Positions 37,401 to 45,165 of a stretch of DNA of 64,000 nucleotides are shown one piece after another (the stretch's first letter is position 1; each line of letters opens with the position of its first letter). This DNA comes from Saprospiraceae bacterium. Its GTDB lineage: Bacteria > Bacteroidota > Bacteroidia > Chitinophagales > Saprospiraceae. The notes beneath the pieces were generated by a model. The model was not told where the DNA came from, ran no database searches, and saw nothing but the letters and a program-made list of their open reading frames with translations. The translations under genes and the position numbers were made by a program. The DNA is taken from NCBI GenBank assembly GCA_016715985.1, contig JADJXD010000001.1:620001-684000 (forward strand), written 5' to 3'.

Positions 37401-37899
37401 TGGGCCAAATACTTAAGTTTTTTACAGCATACTCTAAAGCCCCACTGGAGGCGATACCATAGTTTTCATAACAATTGCCTCCGGCACAAGTATTCGTCCC
37501 GTTTACCCGGATAATACCTGTTGTGGGATTTCCTGAGGGATCCTGTTGAGCCAGACAGAATTGAATTCCGATATCCACTCCTGTGCCAGCCAGATTCGCA
37601 AAATCATCATTTAGTTGATCAATTGCTGAATAAATCTGAGTATCACTAATATTAGTTACATGACCAGTTCCCAAATGGATCACATGAACGACAACCGGAA
37701 CAGTATAAACTGTATTAGACATAATTGGTAAATAGCTAGGTCCATTGCCCTGCAAAATAGTTTGCATTACATTTTCATCCAGATCCATAATTTCCATTAA
37801 TTCAATCTGATCATCCAGTAATTGATCCAATCGATCATCAAAACCACAAAAAGTGGTTTGTGCAGTTAATGATTCTGTGCATATAAAAAATCCGCTCAT
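34414..37899 (-). CDS. Secreted M43-type metalloprotease with T9SS type A sorting domain; N-terminus probably out of frame
   Basis: At least 1161 residues. The zinc motif HEIGHAFNLFH (231-241, counted from ATG 37899) fits metzincins of the M43/PAPP-A type, with Asn where Gly is usual. A Cys-rich loop, PKD-like domain (FTFGDGTSGYG-like), a carbohydrate-binding-like module and Cys-containing beta domains follow. The C-terminus (LYPNPANQSIRIV, LTPGTYIVRI) is a T9SS type A signal. The only in-frame ATG (37899) starts inside the signal peptide. The open frame continues upstream with a good n-region (KFKDFLRKQIPLIIA) but has no start codon until a G10 tract, beyond which ATG 38035 is one base out of frame. 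With nine G the protein would gain 45 residues and a complete signal peptide. Confidence 0.88.
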   Translation of the reverse strand: MSGFFICTESLTAQTTFCGFDDRLDQLLDDQIELMEIMDLDENVMQTILQGNGPSYLPIMSNTVYTVPVVVHVIHLGTGHVTNISDTQIYSAIDQLNDDFANLAGTGVDIGIQFCLAQQDPSGNPTTGIIRVNGTNTCAGGNCYENYGIASSGALEYAVKNLSIWPNQQYYNIWVVSEIDGNDGEFTGTQAYANMAFSQPIDLDGTVILYNAFGTTGTLKSETDLNKILAHEIGHAFNLFHTFQGDCGGSCCPLNEFPAIQGDRCIDTPPHKRSNLGCTSGTNSCDGNSSDTLFVHNHMEYSDESCRNRFTSKQRERMRCALLDIRSGLANSVGCLPVCIGVTSSFTSSDTIGIQGITLEFVNTSTGHDSSVWYVNNTVILSEDLEFEFNSPDLYNVCLRVFGDGGCAVQYCRFVSILPGEPCFSEEPVIECQLLFNGNLEQHNVTHAEHGGQNNANIGQSSNVCNWRAMSATPFFCYEVLGSNSMGLYSNAGRPPGHLEGVLTSTPLDLIDGNRYKLTFEYIVGNIRGATDDTRSESLIVGLTNETTWCNTYNAACILAHENDQIITSINSPLYDFHSFQNFACVASSHNIYRYHEAEFVFENTGNYLYILNKGNLSQGSNNVIFVKNITVTDCDLSCFADPDFTIYQQDCRVGFTGTNEEDPGEYHWTFGDGTSGYGAEITHDYIYTGDFEVCLTIACNLETSYTYCDTVYITNPECDLCETFEIEIESVLCEESDSLTNSYLANFEIEVDKGFKPCIEGDLFVSTPDATTSVTSYLIDTTNSTYDIIKIALLITPDSIDLFETNGATGHITLCGPEGEFICYNFTATGQTCDRCLDITLFSIAECNDPEPNDDLLVYRGVVEIDLSEEGTEGFTYCGASSTESGFVDYITPLGSDDELFELVYTIDRTQKGPFSSSALLCFIDNFTDEKLCISLNIIVDAPCITEEPPTNCPFKWFPPKEMECVKVVEGYSIFNFAMNVHNNGYKICDGGLWGTVDGGGYVEVVSGTTPGHTFSFNIDIAIPCDFEESDTFTVRLYLCDSLGVITCFEFPFLFNCGLECDRGMEERLTIIADPVDVRLNYSLYPNPANQSIRIVRNDKKRIHLKELEISNLMGLRVHKIQNFSLDSELDVSELTPGTYIVRITGMDDVSEIRKLIIIK

Positions 37900-37996
37900 T
37901 GCAATTATTAAAGGTATTTGTTTCCTTAAGAAATCTTTAAATTTTACAAAAACTCTCCTGTAAATTGCAGTTTCAATAGTTTCGACACTTAATTTG

Positions 37997-38006
37997 CCCC
38001 CCCCCC
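37997..38006 (-). repeat. G10 homopolymer (C10 on + strand), candidate slippage site
   Basis: Ten consecutive G on the coding strand lie between ATG 38035 and the protease frame; no other run of this length of G or C occurs in the window. With ten G, translation from ATG 38035 stops after 15 codons. With nine (or twelve) G it enters the protease frame with no stop codon. Homopolymers of this length are prone to replication slippage. Confidence 0.7.
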
Positions 38007-38079
38007 GTCTTGTTTAAAATTAAATTTGTTTTCATTACATTAATTTTTTAAGTTAAGAATAAGGTTTTGTGTACATCAG

Positions 38080-38099
38080 ACGGAGTGCTCCGTTTTTTT
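38080..38099 (+). terminator. Intrinsic terminator without an upstream + strand gene
   Basis: ACGGA-GTGC-TCCGT forms a perfect 5-bp stem followed by seven T on the plus strand. No plus-strand gene precedes it; the protease starts nearby on the other strand. A TAAATTTG element (38021-38028, +) lies upstream, so a short RNA divergent from or antisense to the protease leader is possible. Confidence 0.45.
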
Positions 38100-38509
38100 C
38101 ATATCTGCAGATATTAATTCTGATTATTTATTCAAAGCTAATCTAAAAGATTTATACAGTCGCTCTTTTAAATGTTAAATTTTAAAAATCAGGTAGAAAT
38201 ACGTAGTGGAAAAACAGGAGTGATCTTAAGGATATTAATGGTATATATGGAAGAGTTTTGGAAGTTGTAGGAATTGTGGAGTTGTTTGAGTTGCTGAGTT
38301 GTGGAACTGGTGAGCTGGTGATCTGCGATCTGTGATCCGGTGATGTTTGGGGAAGGGCTTTTTTTTGATGTTCATTTTGTGCTTCCAAGTCAGTGGATTT
38401 GCGGATTTGTTGGAATTGCTTGTGTTGTTTGTTGATATGGTAGATGGTTGATAACTAACGCATAGCTACGAACTACCTGCTAATAGCCAATAGCTAACCG
38501 CCCCCATAC
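38100..38509. other. Intergenic region with degenerate repeats
   Basis: The region between the protease leader and rsmD carries G/T-rich low-complexity DNA made of short related phrases (GTTGTGGA, GAGTTGCTGAGTTG, GATCTGCGATCTGTGATC). It ends in the second copy of the 56-bp direct repeat. A 68-codon ORF on the minus strand is repetitive and not gene-like. I see no gene here. Confidence 0.6.
38443..38498 (+). repeat. 56-bp direct repeat, copy B
   Basis: The partner of 27996-28051 (46 of 56 positions identical, same orientation). It sits directly behind the 3' end of rsmD and beyond the 5' end of the protease cluster. Confidence 0.7.
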
Positions 38510-39046
38510 TTATCGAAAAAAACTAAATATGGTCGTTCCGTAATTTCGCTCTTCTGTGTATCGGAGATGTTGTTTAAAGTTGTGCGAGGGGTTATGTTCC
38601 AAAACAAAAAGACCTTCAGGCGCCAGTGTATCATATTTAAAAATTTCATCCGGAATACTATTCAGATTGGGGAGCGGATAAGGCGGACCGGCAAAAATGT
38701 AATCAAATTTTCTGGCATTGGTCTGCAAAAATTTAAAAACATCAAGATGGAAAATTTTAATCTTATCCGTTATCCCGAGTTCTGTAGCAGTCTTTTGAAC
38801 AAACTGAACACAGCCTGGAAATTTATCCACATAAGTTGCATCCTGACAGCCTCTGGAAATAAATTCGTAACAATGATTTCCTGTACCTCCGAATAAATCC
38901 AGCATGGCCGTTTCTTCAAAATCTATTCTGTTTTGCAGGATGTTAAAAAGACCTTCTTTGGCAAAATCAGTCGTAGGTCTGGTCGGCCAGTTTTTTGCAG
39001 GCGGAACAAATTTTCTGCCTTTAAATATTCCGCTTATGATCCGCAT
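38510..39046 (-). CDS. rsmD: 16S rRNA (guanine(966)-N2)-methyltransferase RsmD
   Basis: A 178-residue Rossmann methyltransferase of normal RsmD length, with the N-terminal RIISGIFKGRKF and RPTTDFAKEGLFNIL segments. The SAM-binding motif is LDLFGGTGN. The catalytic motif, normally DPPY or DPPF, reads GPPY here, so its acidic residue is missing. It overlaps the upstream DUF3822 gene by 13 bp, a pairing common in Bacteroidetes. The family methylates G966 of 16S rRNA; activity of this copy is uncertain because of the motif change. Confidence 0.88.
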   Translation of the reverse strand: MRIISGIFKGRKFVPPAKNWPTRPTTDFAKEGLFNILQNRIDFEETAMLDLFGGTGNHCYEFISRGCQDATYVDKFPGCVQFVQKTATELGITDKIKIFHLDVFKFLQTNARKFDYIFAGPPYPLPNLNSIPDEIFKYDTLAPEGLFVLEHNPSHNFKQHLRYTEERNYGTTIFSFFR

Positions 39047-39825
39047 AAACTTGTTGCAAAAATGTCTAAATAGTAATGCTTCTGGCTTTCTACAGCAGAA
39101 TTTCCAAATTTTAAGCCTTCATTTACAGCAAATTCAGGATAAGCTATATATCCATGGAGCAATTTATATAACGGAGAAGTTTTATCCACCAAACCACTTA
39201 GCGTCAGTTTTTCTTTTAGTGGATCGAGACCCAAATATTTATATGCTGACAGTATAAAATAAAGACTGTCATGGGCAGATGTTGTCACAAAACTGTTGTA
39301 AAACCTGAATCCTGACTCATTCTGATAAAAAACATGAAGATTCTTTTCATCAAAATGTGCTAAAAAAACAGGCACAAATGAAGGATAATAATAATGCCCC
39401 AATACCTTTGAATAATGATGTAGTTGAAAATCCGGAAAGATATCTGTAAGCAGATTTACCTGACCTTCATTTAAACCAAAGTATGCATAAGTTTCTATTC
39501 CTGTAAACTTTTCTTTAAACACAACTTTGTCCTGAAAAGAAGGAAAATAATTAAATAATTCATCATCGGGAACATTCATATGTAAGGCAGGAAGTTGCTT
39601 ACTACAGACGATAATCTCCTGAAAAGTTAACTTCAAAATATCCATTTCCCGAATCATGGTTGTTCCATGAGGATCAGAATAATTCACATTATTGATAAAC
39701 TGAACTTTGACAAGTTGATTGGAATGATCAAATACGCCATAAACAAAACTGTCTGCCGTAATTACGACAGACAGTTTATGAATATCTTCATGCTTTAAGT
39801 AATCAAAATTCAACACAGGCATCAT
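39034..39825 (-). CDS. DUF3822 family protein
   Basis: A 263-residue soluble protein of a Bacteroidetes-specific family with an actin/ASKHA-like look (beta-strand pattern around KLSVVITADSFVYGVFD and a later VFLAHFDEKNLHVFYQN repeat). It is usually encoded next to rsmD, as here. No catalytic function is known. Its start overlaps the stop of the upstream gene by 1 bp (TAATG), indicating translational coupling. Confidence 0.85.
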   Translation of the reverse strand: MMPVLNFDYLKHEDIHKLSVVITADSFVYGVFDHSNQLVKVQFINNVNYSDPHGTTMIREMDILKLTFQEIIVCSKQLPALHMNVPDDELFNYFPSFQDKVVFKEKFTGIETYAYFGLNEGQVNLLTDIFPDFQLHHYSKVLGHYYYPSFVPVFLAHFDEKNLHVFYQNESGFRFYNSFVTTSAHDSLYFILSAYKYLGLDPLKEKLTLSGLVDKTSPLYKLLHGYIAYPEFAVNEGLKFGNSAVESQKHYYLDIFATSLCGS

Positions 39826-40412
39826 TACCAGTTTCCGTTGGTATTCGGCGAGCTCATATCTCCAAACTTTATTAATTTGTCCGGATCATAAAAAGCATCA
39901 TACTTTTTGAATCTTGCATCTCCAAATTGTCCCATAAAGTCTTTATATCTCGTGCCTACCTGTACTACCTGTACCAATGTATTCTGATATCTCAGAGTAT
40001 CAGCGGCAATATCAAAGGTTTTGCCTTCTCCGAAAGGAATATATCTTAGTGAATCAACACTGAATTTTTCACCCACTATACTGTAAAGTGAATCTAAAGC
40101 AGGCCAGTAACTTACCGTTCTGATAAATTTATCCTGATTGGTTGGATCACTTGGATCAGATTCCAGTTTTACATTTTCTATTTTACCATTTTTTATTACA
40201 GTGACCAAAGTATCAAAATTTCCGGCATATTTTCCTGTAACTAATCTGTAAACATCCTGAGTGATCTGTATTTTTTTGAGGGTCGCGACAACAGCTTCCT
40301 GTCTTTTAACTTTCTCTGCTTTAAATGCAATGGGTTCCTGAATAGTAGCGTAAAGCCAATATGCCAGAATTAAGGCGACAAGTACTAAAACAACGTTGAT
40401 TATTGATTTCAT
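39825..40412 (-). CDS. Membrane-anchored hypothetical protein
   Basis: A 195-residue protein with an N-terminal membrane anchor (INVVLVLVALILAYWLYA) and a soluble extracytoplasmic domain rich in aromatic and charged residues. The domain begins with a helix followed by a TGKYAGNFDTLV segment, which recalls pilin-like or type II secretion pseudopilin folds; this is only a resemblance. It is the first gene of a three-gene unit with DUF3822 and rsmD. No function can be assigned. Confidence 0.75.
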   Translation of the reverse strand: MKSIINVVLVLVALILAYWLYATIQEPIAFKAEKVKRQEAVVATLKKIQITQDVYRLVTGKYAGNFDTLVTVIKNGKIENVKLESDPSDPTNQDKFIRTVSYWPALDSLYSIVGEKFSVDSLRYIPFGEGKTFDIAADTLRYQNTLVQVVQVGTRYKDFMGQFGDARFKKYDAFYDPDKLIKFGDMSSPNTNGNW

Positions 40413-40846
40413 AAATTGATTCTTTTGTCAGTTTTATTTAATTTATATTAAGATTGTAACTTGAAAATGATGCACAAAATACTACTTTTGGTGTATCAGC
40501 CACAAAATTATTGAAAATTTATTTTTTCAGGTTCATTTTCACTTTAAATATAAGTCTGCTCCGAAAATCAAATATTTTATAAATAAAATTTACTACATTG
40601 ATAATCAGCCGTTTCCCTTTAAGGCCAGGGTAATAAACAGATGATAATCAAATTTCAGGTATTTCCGGAGCAGTCTCAAATATGAATAATAAAATCATGT
40701 CATTTTAACGATGAGTTCCCTTTTTAATCAAAAACCATCCAGCAATTTTTTAATGTAAAAAATTAATCGAAAACTAAAAGGAATTTCATAGTGCTTCTTT
40801 CTTTCGAATAACTTTACAACCTTTGCAGTTCAAACAGCGATCCAAA
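40413..40846. other. Intergenic region with imperfect inverted repeat
   Basis: An AT-rich spacer between divergent genes. It contains 17-bp arms at 40552-40568 and 40661-40677 (14 of 17 positions complementary, core CTGCTCCG), 92 bp apart, and two TGATAATCA motifs between them. No ORF of interest is present. Promoters for both flanking genes must lie here, but no good TTTG/TAnnTTTG pair is seen. Confidence 0.5.
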
Positions 40847-41848
40847 ATGCTCATAAATATTCTGGCTATAGAATCCTCCTGCGATGATACCGGTGCATCT
40901 GTCATTCAAAATGGAAAAGTACTCAGTAACGTAATTGCTACCCAGGATGTGCATGAACAGTATGGTGGTGTAGTGCCTGAACTTGCATCCAGGCAGCACC
41001 AGCAAAATATTGTGCCTGTCATTGATGCTGCTTTAAAGAATGCCGGTGTCCCGATTTCAGAAATTACCGCTATTGCGTTTACAAAAGGTCCCGGACTTTT
41101 AGGCAGTTTATTGGTGGGAGTGTCATTTGCGAAAGGACTAGCTTTAAGTCTGGACATCCCGCTCATAGAAGTGCACCATATGCATGCCCATGTGCTGGCT
41201 CATTTTGCGGAAGAGCCAAAACCCAATTTTCCATTTCTTTGTCTGACAGTATCCGGAGGTCATACTCAAATAATACTTGTCAATAACTATCTTAATATGG
41301 AGATACTAGGAGAAACAATAGACGATGCGGCCGGAGAGGCATTTGACAAAACCGGTAAACTCCTCGGACTGCCCTACCCTGCGGGTCCGGTCATTGATAA
41401 ATTAGCTATAGAAGGAAAATCGGTTTACCGATTCCCTGAACCAAAAGTTGCGGGACTTAATTTCAGCTTCAGTGGATTGAAGACATCCATCCTTCATTTT
41501 CTGCAAAGAGAAGTCTCCCTAAACCCTGATTTTATCTCACAAAATGTACACGATGTTTGTGCTTCTGTGCAGGAAAGTATTGTGAACATTTTATTAAAAA
41601 AAATTATTCTGGCTACTAAACAGACCGGCATTCGTGAGATTGCAATAGCGGGTGGTGTGTCCGCCAATAGCGGATTACGAAAAACCTTCACGGCTGCAGC
41701 CCTTCAATTCGGATGGAAACTGTATATACCATCCGTTCAATATTGTACAGATAATGCTGCGATGATAGGAGTAGCCGGATATTATAAATATCTGAATGGA
41801 GAATTTTCTTCCCAATCCGCTTCCCCAGCAGCCAGAATGGAATTCTGA
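40847..41848 (+). CDS. tsaD: tRNA N6-adenosine threonylcarbamoyltransferase TsaD
   Basis: A 333-residue ASKHA-fold enzyme that transfers the threonylcarbamoyl group to A37 of ANN-decoding tRNAs, with partners TsaB and TsaE. It has the N-terminal AIESSCDDTGAS, the metal-binding His111 and His115 (HMHAH), SGGHTQIIL, and a GGVSANSGLR motif near the C-terminus. The ATG at 40847 gives the normal length and family start; a TTG at 40823 would add eight residues. It ends exactly where the convergent gldC ends, with no spacer. Confidence 0.97.
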   Translation: MLINILAIESSCDDTGASVIQNGKVLSNVIATQDVHEQYGGVVPELASRQHQQNIVPVIDAALKNAGVPISEITAIAFTKGPGLLGSLLVGVSFAKGLALSLDIPLIEVHHMHAHVLAHFAEEPKPNFPFLCLTVSGGHTQIILVNNYLNMEILGETIDDAAGEAFDKTGKLLGLPYPAGPVIDKLAIEGKSVYRFPEPKVAGLNFSFSGLKTSILHFLQREVSLNPDFISQNVHDVCASVQESIVNILLKKIILATKQTGIREIAIAGGVSANSGLRKTFTAAALQFGWKLYIPSVQYCTDNAAMIGVAGYYKYLNGEFSSQSASPAARMEF

Positions 41849-42211
41849 TTATTTATCCTCCGATTCGACAATGATTCCGGTCTGTTTTCCAAAATAATCT
41901 ACAAACATCTGCATATCATTGGAAAGTTGTTTGTTGGCTGTAGATCTGAAATAGGTATCTGCAAGACCCCTTAATGTCTGAAACATAAACCGATCCATCT
42001 CCCCAACCTGCATTTCTGTAGTCCACAGATCTATTTTAAATGTATCTTTATGTTCCTTATCAAAGAGAGACAAAAGCATGGCTTTACACTCCTGTTTCTC
42101 CTGATTTTCGGGATGATCGGTTGAAGTCCATAAGATTTTAGAAGGGTGTTTATCTTCATTTAATCCTATTTCCAATGATATGACGGAAGATTTTATGACA
42201 GGTTTTGACAT
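41849..42211 (-). CDS. gldC: Gliding motility protein GldC
   Basis: A 120-residue soluble protein matching GldC. It shows the SVISLEIGLNEDKHPSKI strand, the KAMLLSLFDKEHKDTFKIDLW core and the C-terminal VDYFGKQTGI helix. GldC is needed for gliding in flavobacteria, probably in an accessory role. It follows an NAD(P)-binding protein gene by 27 bp on the same strand. Its presence agrees with the T9SS-exported proteins elsewhere in the window. Confidence 0.93.
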   Translation of the reverse strand: MSKPVIKSSVISLEIGLNEDKHPSKILWTSTDHPENQEKQECKAMLLSLFDKEHKDTFKIDLWTTEMQVGEMDRFMFQTLRGLADTYFRSTANKQLSNDMQMFVDYFGKQTGIIVESEDK

Positions 42212-42238
42212 TAAAATTTTGTTTAGTATATTTTATAA

Positions 42239-42913
42239 TTACCAGATGGCATTCTGCATTTCTTTGTACTCATATATCTGTTGACTTGTACCTGGTTTCA
42301 AAGATACTTCATAGATTGATTGGGCTACATCTTTTCCACTTATCGGATGATATTTAGAAAAAGGACCTTTAGAAAACATTCCGATTACACCACTCAATTT
42401 CTGTGCAACAGACTCTCCTGCTCTGTTTTCACTGCGTTCTCCCAATAATAAGGATGGTCTGAAAATATGAACAGACTTAAATCCTGAAGCCAAAATATCC
42501 CTTTCAAGTTCTCCTTTTACTTTTGAATAAAATACGGATGAATCCGGGTCAGCACCTACTGCGCTCACCAGATACACATTTTCGACTCTTTGCTGTTTTG
42601 CCAATTTTGCAACTGTCAACGGATAATTGTAATCGACTTTTCTAAAAGCATCTTTCGAACCAGCCTTAGCCATAGTGGTTCCGAGACTTAAAAAAAGATG
42701 GGTACCATTCAGGTGGTCAATAAAACTTTCCGGTTTATCAAAATCAATTAAAAATTCCTGCAATTTAGGATGGCTGACTTCTGATTTCATTCTGACAAAA
42801 CTTTTAACCAGACTGTATTCTTTGGAATCCAACAAAAAGGTCTGAAGTTCCCTCCCTACCAATCCCGAAGATCCGAAAATAAGAGCAATTCTTTCTGGTG
42901 ACGGTGTATTCAT
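42239..42913 (-). CDS. NAD(P)-binding SDR-type protein (atypical, TIP30/YbjT-like)
   Basis: A 224-residue Rossmann protein with the dinucleotide-binding GSSGLVGRE near the N-terminus, an LSLGTTMAKAGS loop, VSAVGADPDSSVFYSKVKGELE (a Tyr-x-x-x-Lys-like YSKVK) and an FRPSLLLGER segment, as in the atypical short-chain dehydrogenases related to TIP30. Substrate unknown. It is upstream of gldC, probably co-transcribed. Confidence 0.82.
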   Translation of the reverse strand: MNTPSPERIALIFGSSGLVGRELQTFLLDSKEYSLVKSFVRMKSEVSHPKLQEFLIDFDKPESFIDHLNGTHLFLSLGTTMAKAGSKDAFRKVDYNYPLTVAKLAKQQRVENVYLVSAVGADPDSSVFYSKVKGELERDILASGFKSVHIFRPSLLLGERSENRAGESVAQKLSGVIGMFSKGPFSKYHPISGKDVAQSIYEVSLKPGTSQQIYEYKEMQNAIW

Positions 42914-43004
42914 TTTCTTGTTATTTTCAAAATAAAAAATTTTAGTCCTAAAGCAAATTAGATTTCAAATTTCTATGATTTTCGTAATTCAATTTCTTTT
43001 TACT

Positions 43005-44207
43005 TTAAATATTCTGCAATGCCGTATTAATATCATTCAATATATCATCACATTCTTCAATTCCAACGGAAACTCTGATAAGGCCGTCAGAAATTCCATT
43101 GATCACTCTGAGCTCTTTCGACACATTCAGGTGTGAACTGGTCGCTGGATGAAGGACTAAAGTATCTGTATCACCCAATGTAGGAGCCATTGTACAAAAC
43201 TTCAGTCTATTCATAAATTGAAGGGCACTTTGCAATCCTCCCTTTACTTCAAAACTCAACATACCTCCATACATTCGCATTTGACGGGAAGCAACCTGAT
43301 AATATTCATGACTCAAAAGACCGTTATAATTTACTTTCGAAACATTAGGATGATTCTCCAGAAAAACGGCAATATTCATCGCATTTTCACTGTGTTGCTT
43401 TATTCTCAACCCCAATGTTTTCAATCCGTTATTGATCAGCCAGGCATCAAACGGATTACAGGTACTTCCCATCAGTTTCAATGTAGTCCAGATCTTGTGC
43501 TTCAGTTCAGAAGAATGTCCTATGATAACACCGGCTATTGAATTTCCATGTCCATTCAAATATTTTGTAGTAGAATGTATAATAAAGTCAACTCCAAATC
43601 GGAAAGGCTGCTGAATGACCGGTGTACAAAAGGTATTGTCAATGCATGTAAGAACATTATACTTTTGAGCAATACTACACAATGCGGCAATGTCCACACA
43701 AGCCATCGTAGGATTGGCAGGCGTTTCAAAATACATCAATCTTACAGAAGGGTTCGCTTTCAATGTCGTTTCTGTCAGTTCCAAATCAGTCAGATCGATA
43801 AAAAGAGTTTCTACCCCTGCATTAGCTACCACTTTAGTCAGCAATTCTGTTGTTCCACCATACAGATTGCCTTGTGTCAGGACTTTATCACCCGATTTCA
43901 AAAGTGCATAAATGATAGTGGAAATTGCCGACATACCGGAAGATGTTAAAAACCCGTATGCATCATACTCTGTACCAAATGATTCCATATCTGCCAGTTT
44001 TTGGCTGACTGTATCAATGGTAGGATTTCCATATCTTCCATAAACATGACCTTTCTTTTGTCCGGTAAAAATTTCTATTCCTTCCTCTACTGTTTCAAGC
44101 TCAAAAGATGATGTAGCATATATGGGAAGCTGGTGCGGTTTGGTGCTCCTGTTATCTTTATATTCTTTGACACACAATGAATTCAGACTAATTTTCTGAT
44201 TTGACAT
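43005..44207 (-). CDS. Cys/Met metabolism PLP-dependent enzyme (cystathionine gamma-synthase / methionine gamma-lyase type)
   Basis: A 400-residue fold-type I PLP enzyme. It shows YGRYGNPT, the SSGMSAIST substrate loop, Asp190 (CIDNTF) and the Schiff-base Lys215 (HSTTKYLNGHG). These features define the trans-sulfuration family but do not separate cystathionine gamma-synthase, beta/gamma-lyase and methionine gamma-lyase, so no symbol is given. It is a single-gene unit; a TACCTTTG element (44233-44240, minus strand) 25 bp upstream may be its -7 box. Confidence 0.9.
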   Translation of the reverse strand: MSNQKISLNSLCVKEYKDNRSTKPHQLPIYATSSFELETVEEGIEIFTGQKKGHVYGRYGNPTIDTVSQKLADMESFGTEYDAYGFLTSSGMSAISTIIYALLKSGDKVLTQGNLYGGTTELLTKVVANAGVETLFIDLTDLELTETTLKANPSVRLMYFETPANPTMACVDIAALCSIAQKYNVLTCIDNTFCTPVIQQPFRFGVDFIIHSTTKYLNGHGNSIAGVIIGHSSELKHKIWTTLKLMGSTCNPFDAWLINNGLKTLGLRIKQHSENAMNIAVFLENHPNVSKVNYNGLLSHEYYQVASRQMRMYGGMLSFEVKGGLQSALQFMNRLKFCTMAPTLGDTDTLVLHPATSSHLNVSKELRVINGISDGLIRVSVGIEECDDILNDINTALQNI

Positions 44208-44423
44208 AAAATATTACTCATTTGTTGATGCACAAAGGTAAGAGAAGTAAACAGAATACATAGAAACATTTGGGTTACATGTAAAACAAAAAGTCAGAAT
44301 TATCCAAACTTAAATTTTCTGAAATTCTAAATCAAAATCAAAATTTTTCACAAAAAAATCAATCACAAAACCTTAAAGCTAAAAATTGGTTAAATTTACC
44401 TGAAAATATAAAGGATTAAAAAT

Positions 44424-45155
44424 ATGACAATCCGCAGTTTAATCAGATATATCACAGCAATGCTGACTATCATTGTATTCCAAAGTACTGTATTATCAAG
44501 TCAGGACAACGTGACGGAATATTATGTGCCGCCTTCCAGAATAAATTTTATTGATTTTAATGTATCTCTTATTCAGGCATCAGGTGCCTTAAAAACTAAT
44601 TTGCCTAACCTCAAATTTGGCTTGGATTTGGGATACATGCGACAATTTAAGCCGGAAAGTCCTTTGTTTTGGGGCTTCAATACTTACTACACTCATCTCG
44701 GAAACCGAAGTGCTGTCATCACAGAATTTGTCGATAATATACTCATTGACCTTGATTACAACACAAACAGCCAACTCCTGGGATTTAATGGAGTGATGCG
44801 ATTTTATCCGGATATTAAGTTATTCAAAGCGGAATTTTTTGGTGAACTTTTATTGGGTTACAAATGGTTTTTTACCACTACGAGTAAGACTATTCCCAAT
44901 ACAGAAGATGTAGATTTAAACATGGAAAGGGGAAGATTAAGTTTTAATTATGGTGTTTCGGTTGGTTGTAATATTCCTCTTTCAAGGAGCTGGTACGGCA
45001 ATGTCAGGCTTTCATTCCTTCCCGGACAATCCACTTCATATTATGTAGTAAATGATGAAAACAACATCAGATTTTCCTCGCTGGAAGCATTTACTTTAAA
45101 GAATAGTGCCACAGACCTGCTTAGATGGGATATTGGTGTTACCTTTGCATTTTGA
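44424..45155 (+). CDS. Probable outer-membrane beta-barrel protein
   Basis: A 243-residue protein with a signal peptide (about residues 1-27, ending LSSQ) followed by alternating amphipathic strands with aromatic ends (LKFGLDLGYMRQF, FWGFNTYYTHLG, WYGNVRLSFLPG) and a C-terminal strand ending in Phe (DIGVTFAF). This is the pattern of a small outer-membrane barrel. Function unknown. The downstream rluD-type gene begins 10 bp later, so both are probably on one transcript. Confidence 0.8.
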   Translation: MTIRSLIRYITAMLTIIVFQSTVLSSQDNVTEYYVPPSRINFIDFNVSLIQASGALKTNLPNLKFGLDLGYMRQFKPESPLFWGFNTYYTHLGNRSAVITEFVDNILIDLDYNTNSQLLGFNGVMRFYPDIKLFKAEFFGELLLGYKWFFTTTSKTIPNTEDVDLNMERGRLSFNYGVSVGCNIPLSRSWYGNVRLSFLPGQSTSYYVVNDENNIRFSSLEAFTLKNSATDLLRWDIGVTFAF

Positions 45156-45165
45156 AAATATTGAT

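Noticed and set aside
38182..38388. Minus-strand 68-codon ORF downstream of rsmD
   Set aside because: Composed of short degenerate repeats; the Ser/Pro/Thr-rich translation reflects DNA repetition, not a gene.
45106..45165. GTG start of the pseudouridine synthase inside the preceding gene
   Set aside because: It would overlap the outer-membrane gene by 50 bp and adds a non-family N-terminus; the ATG at 45166 fits the S4 domain start.
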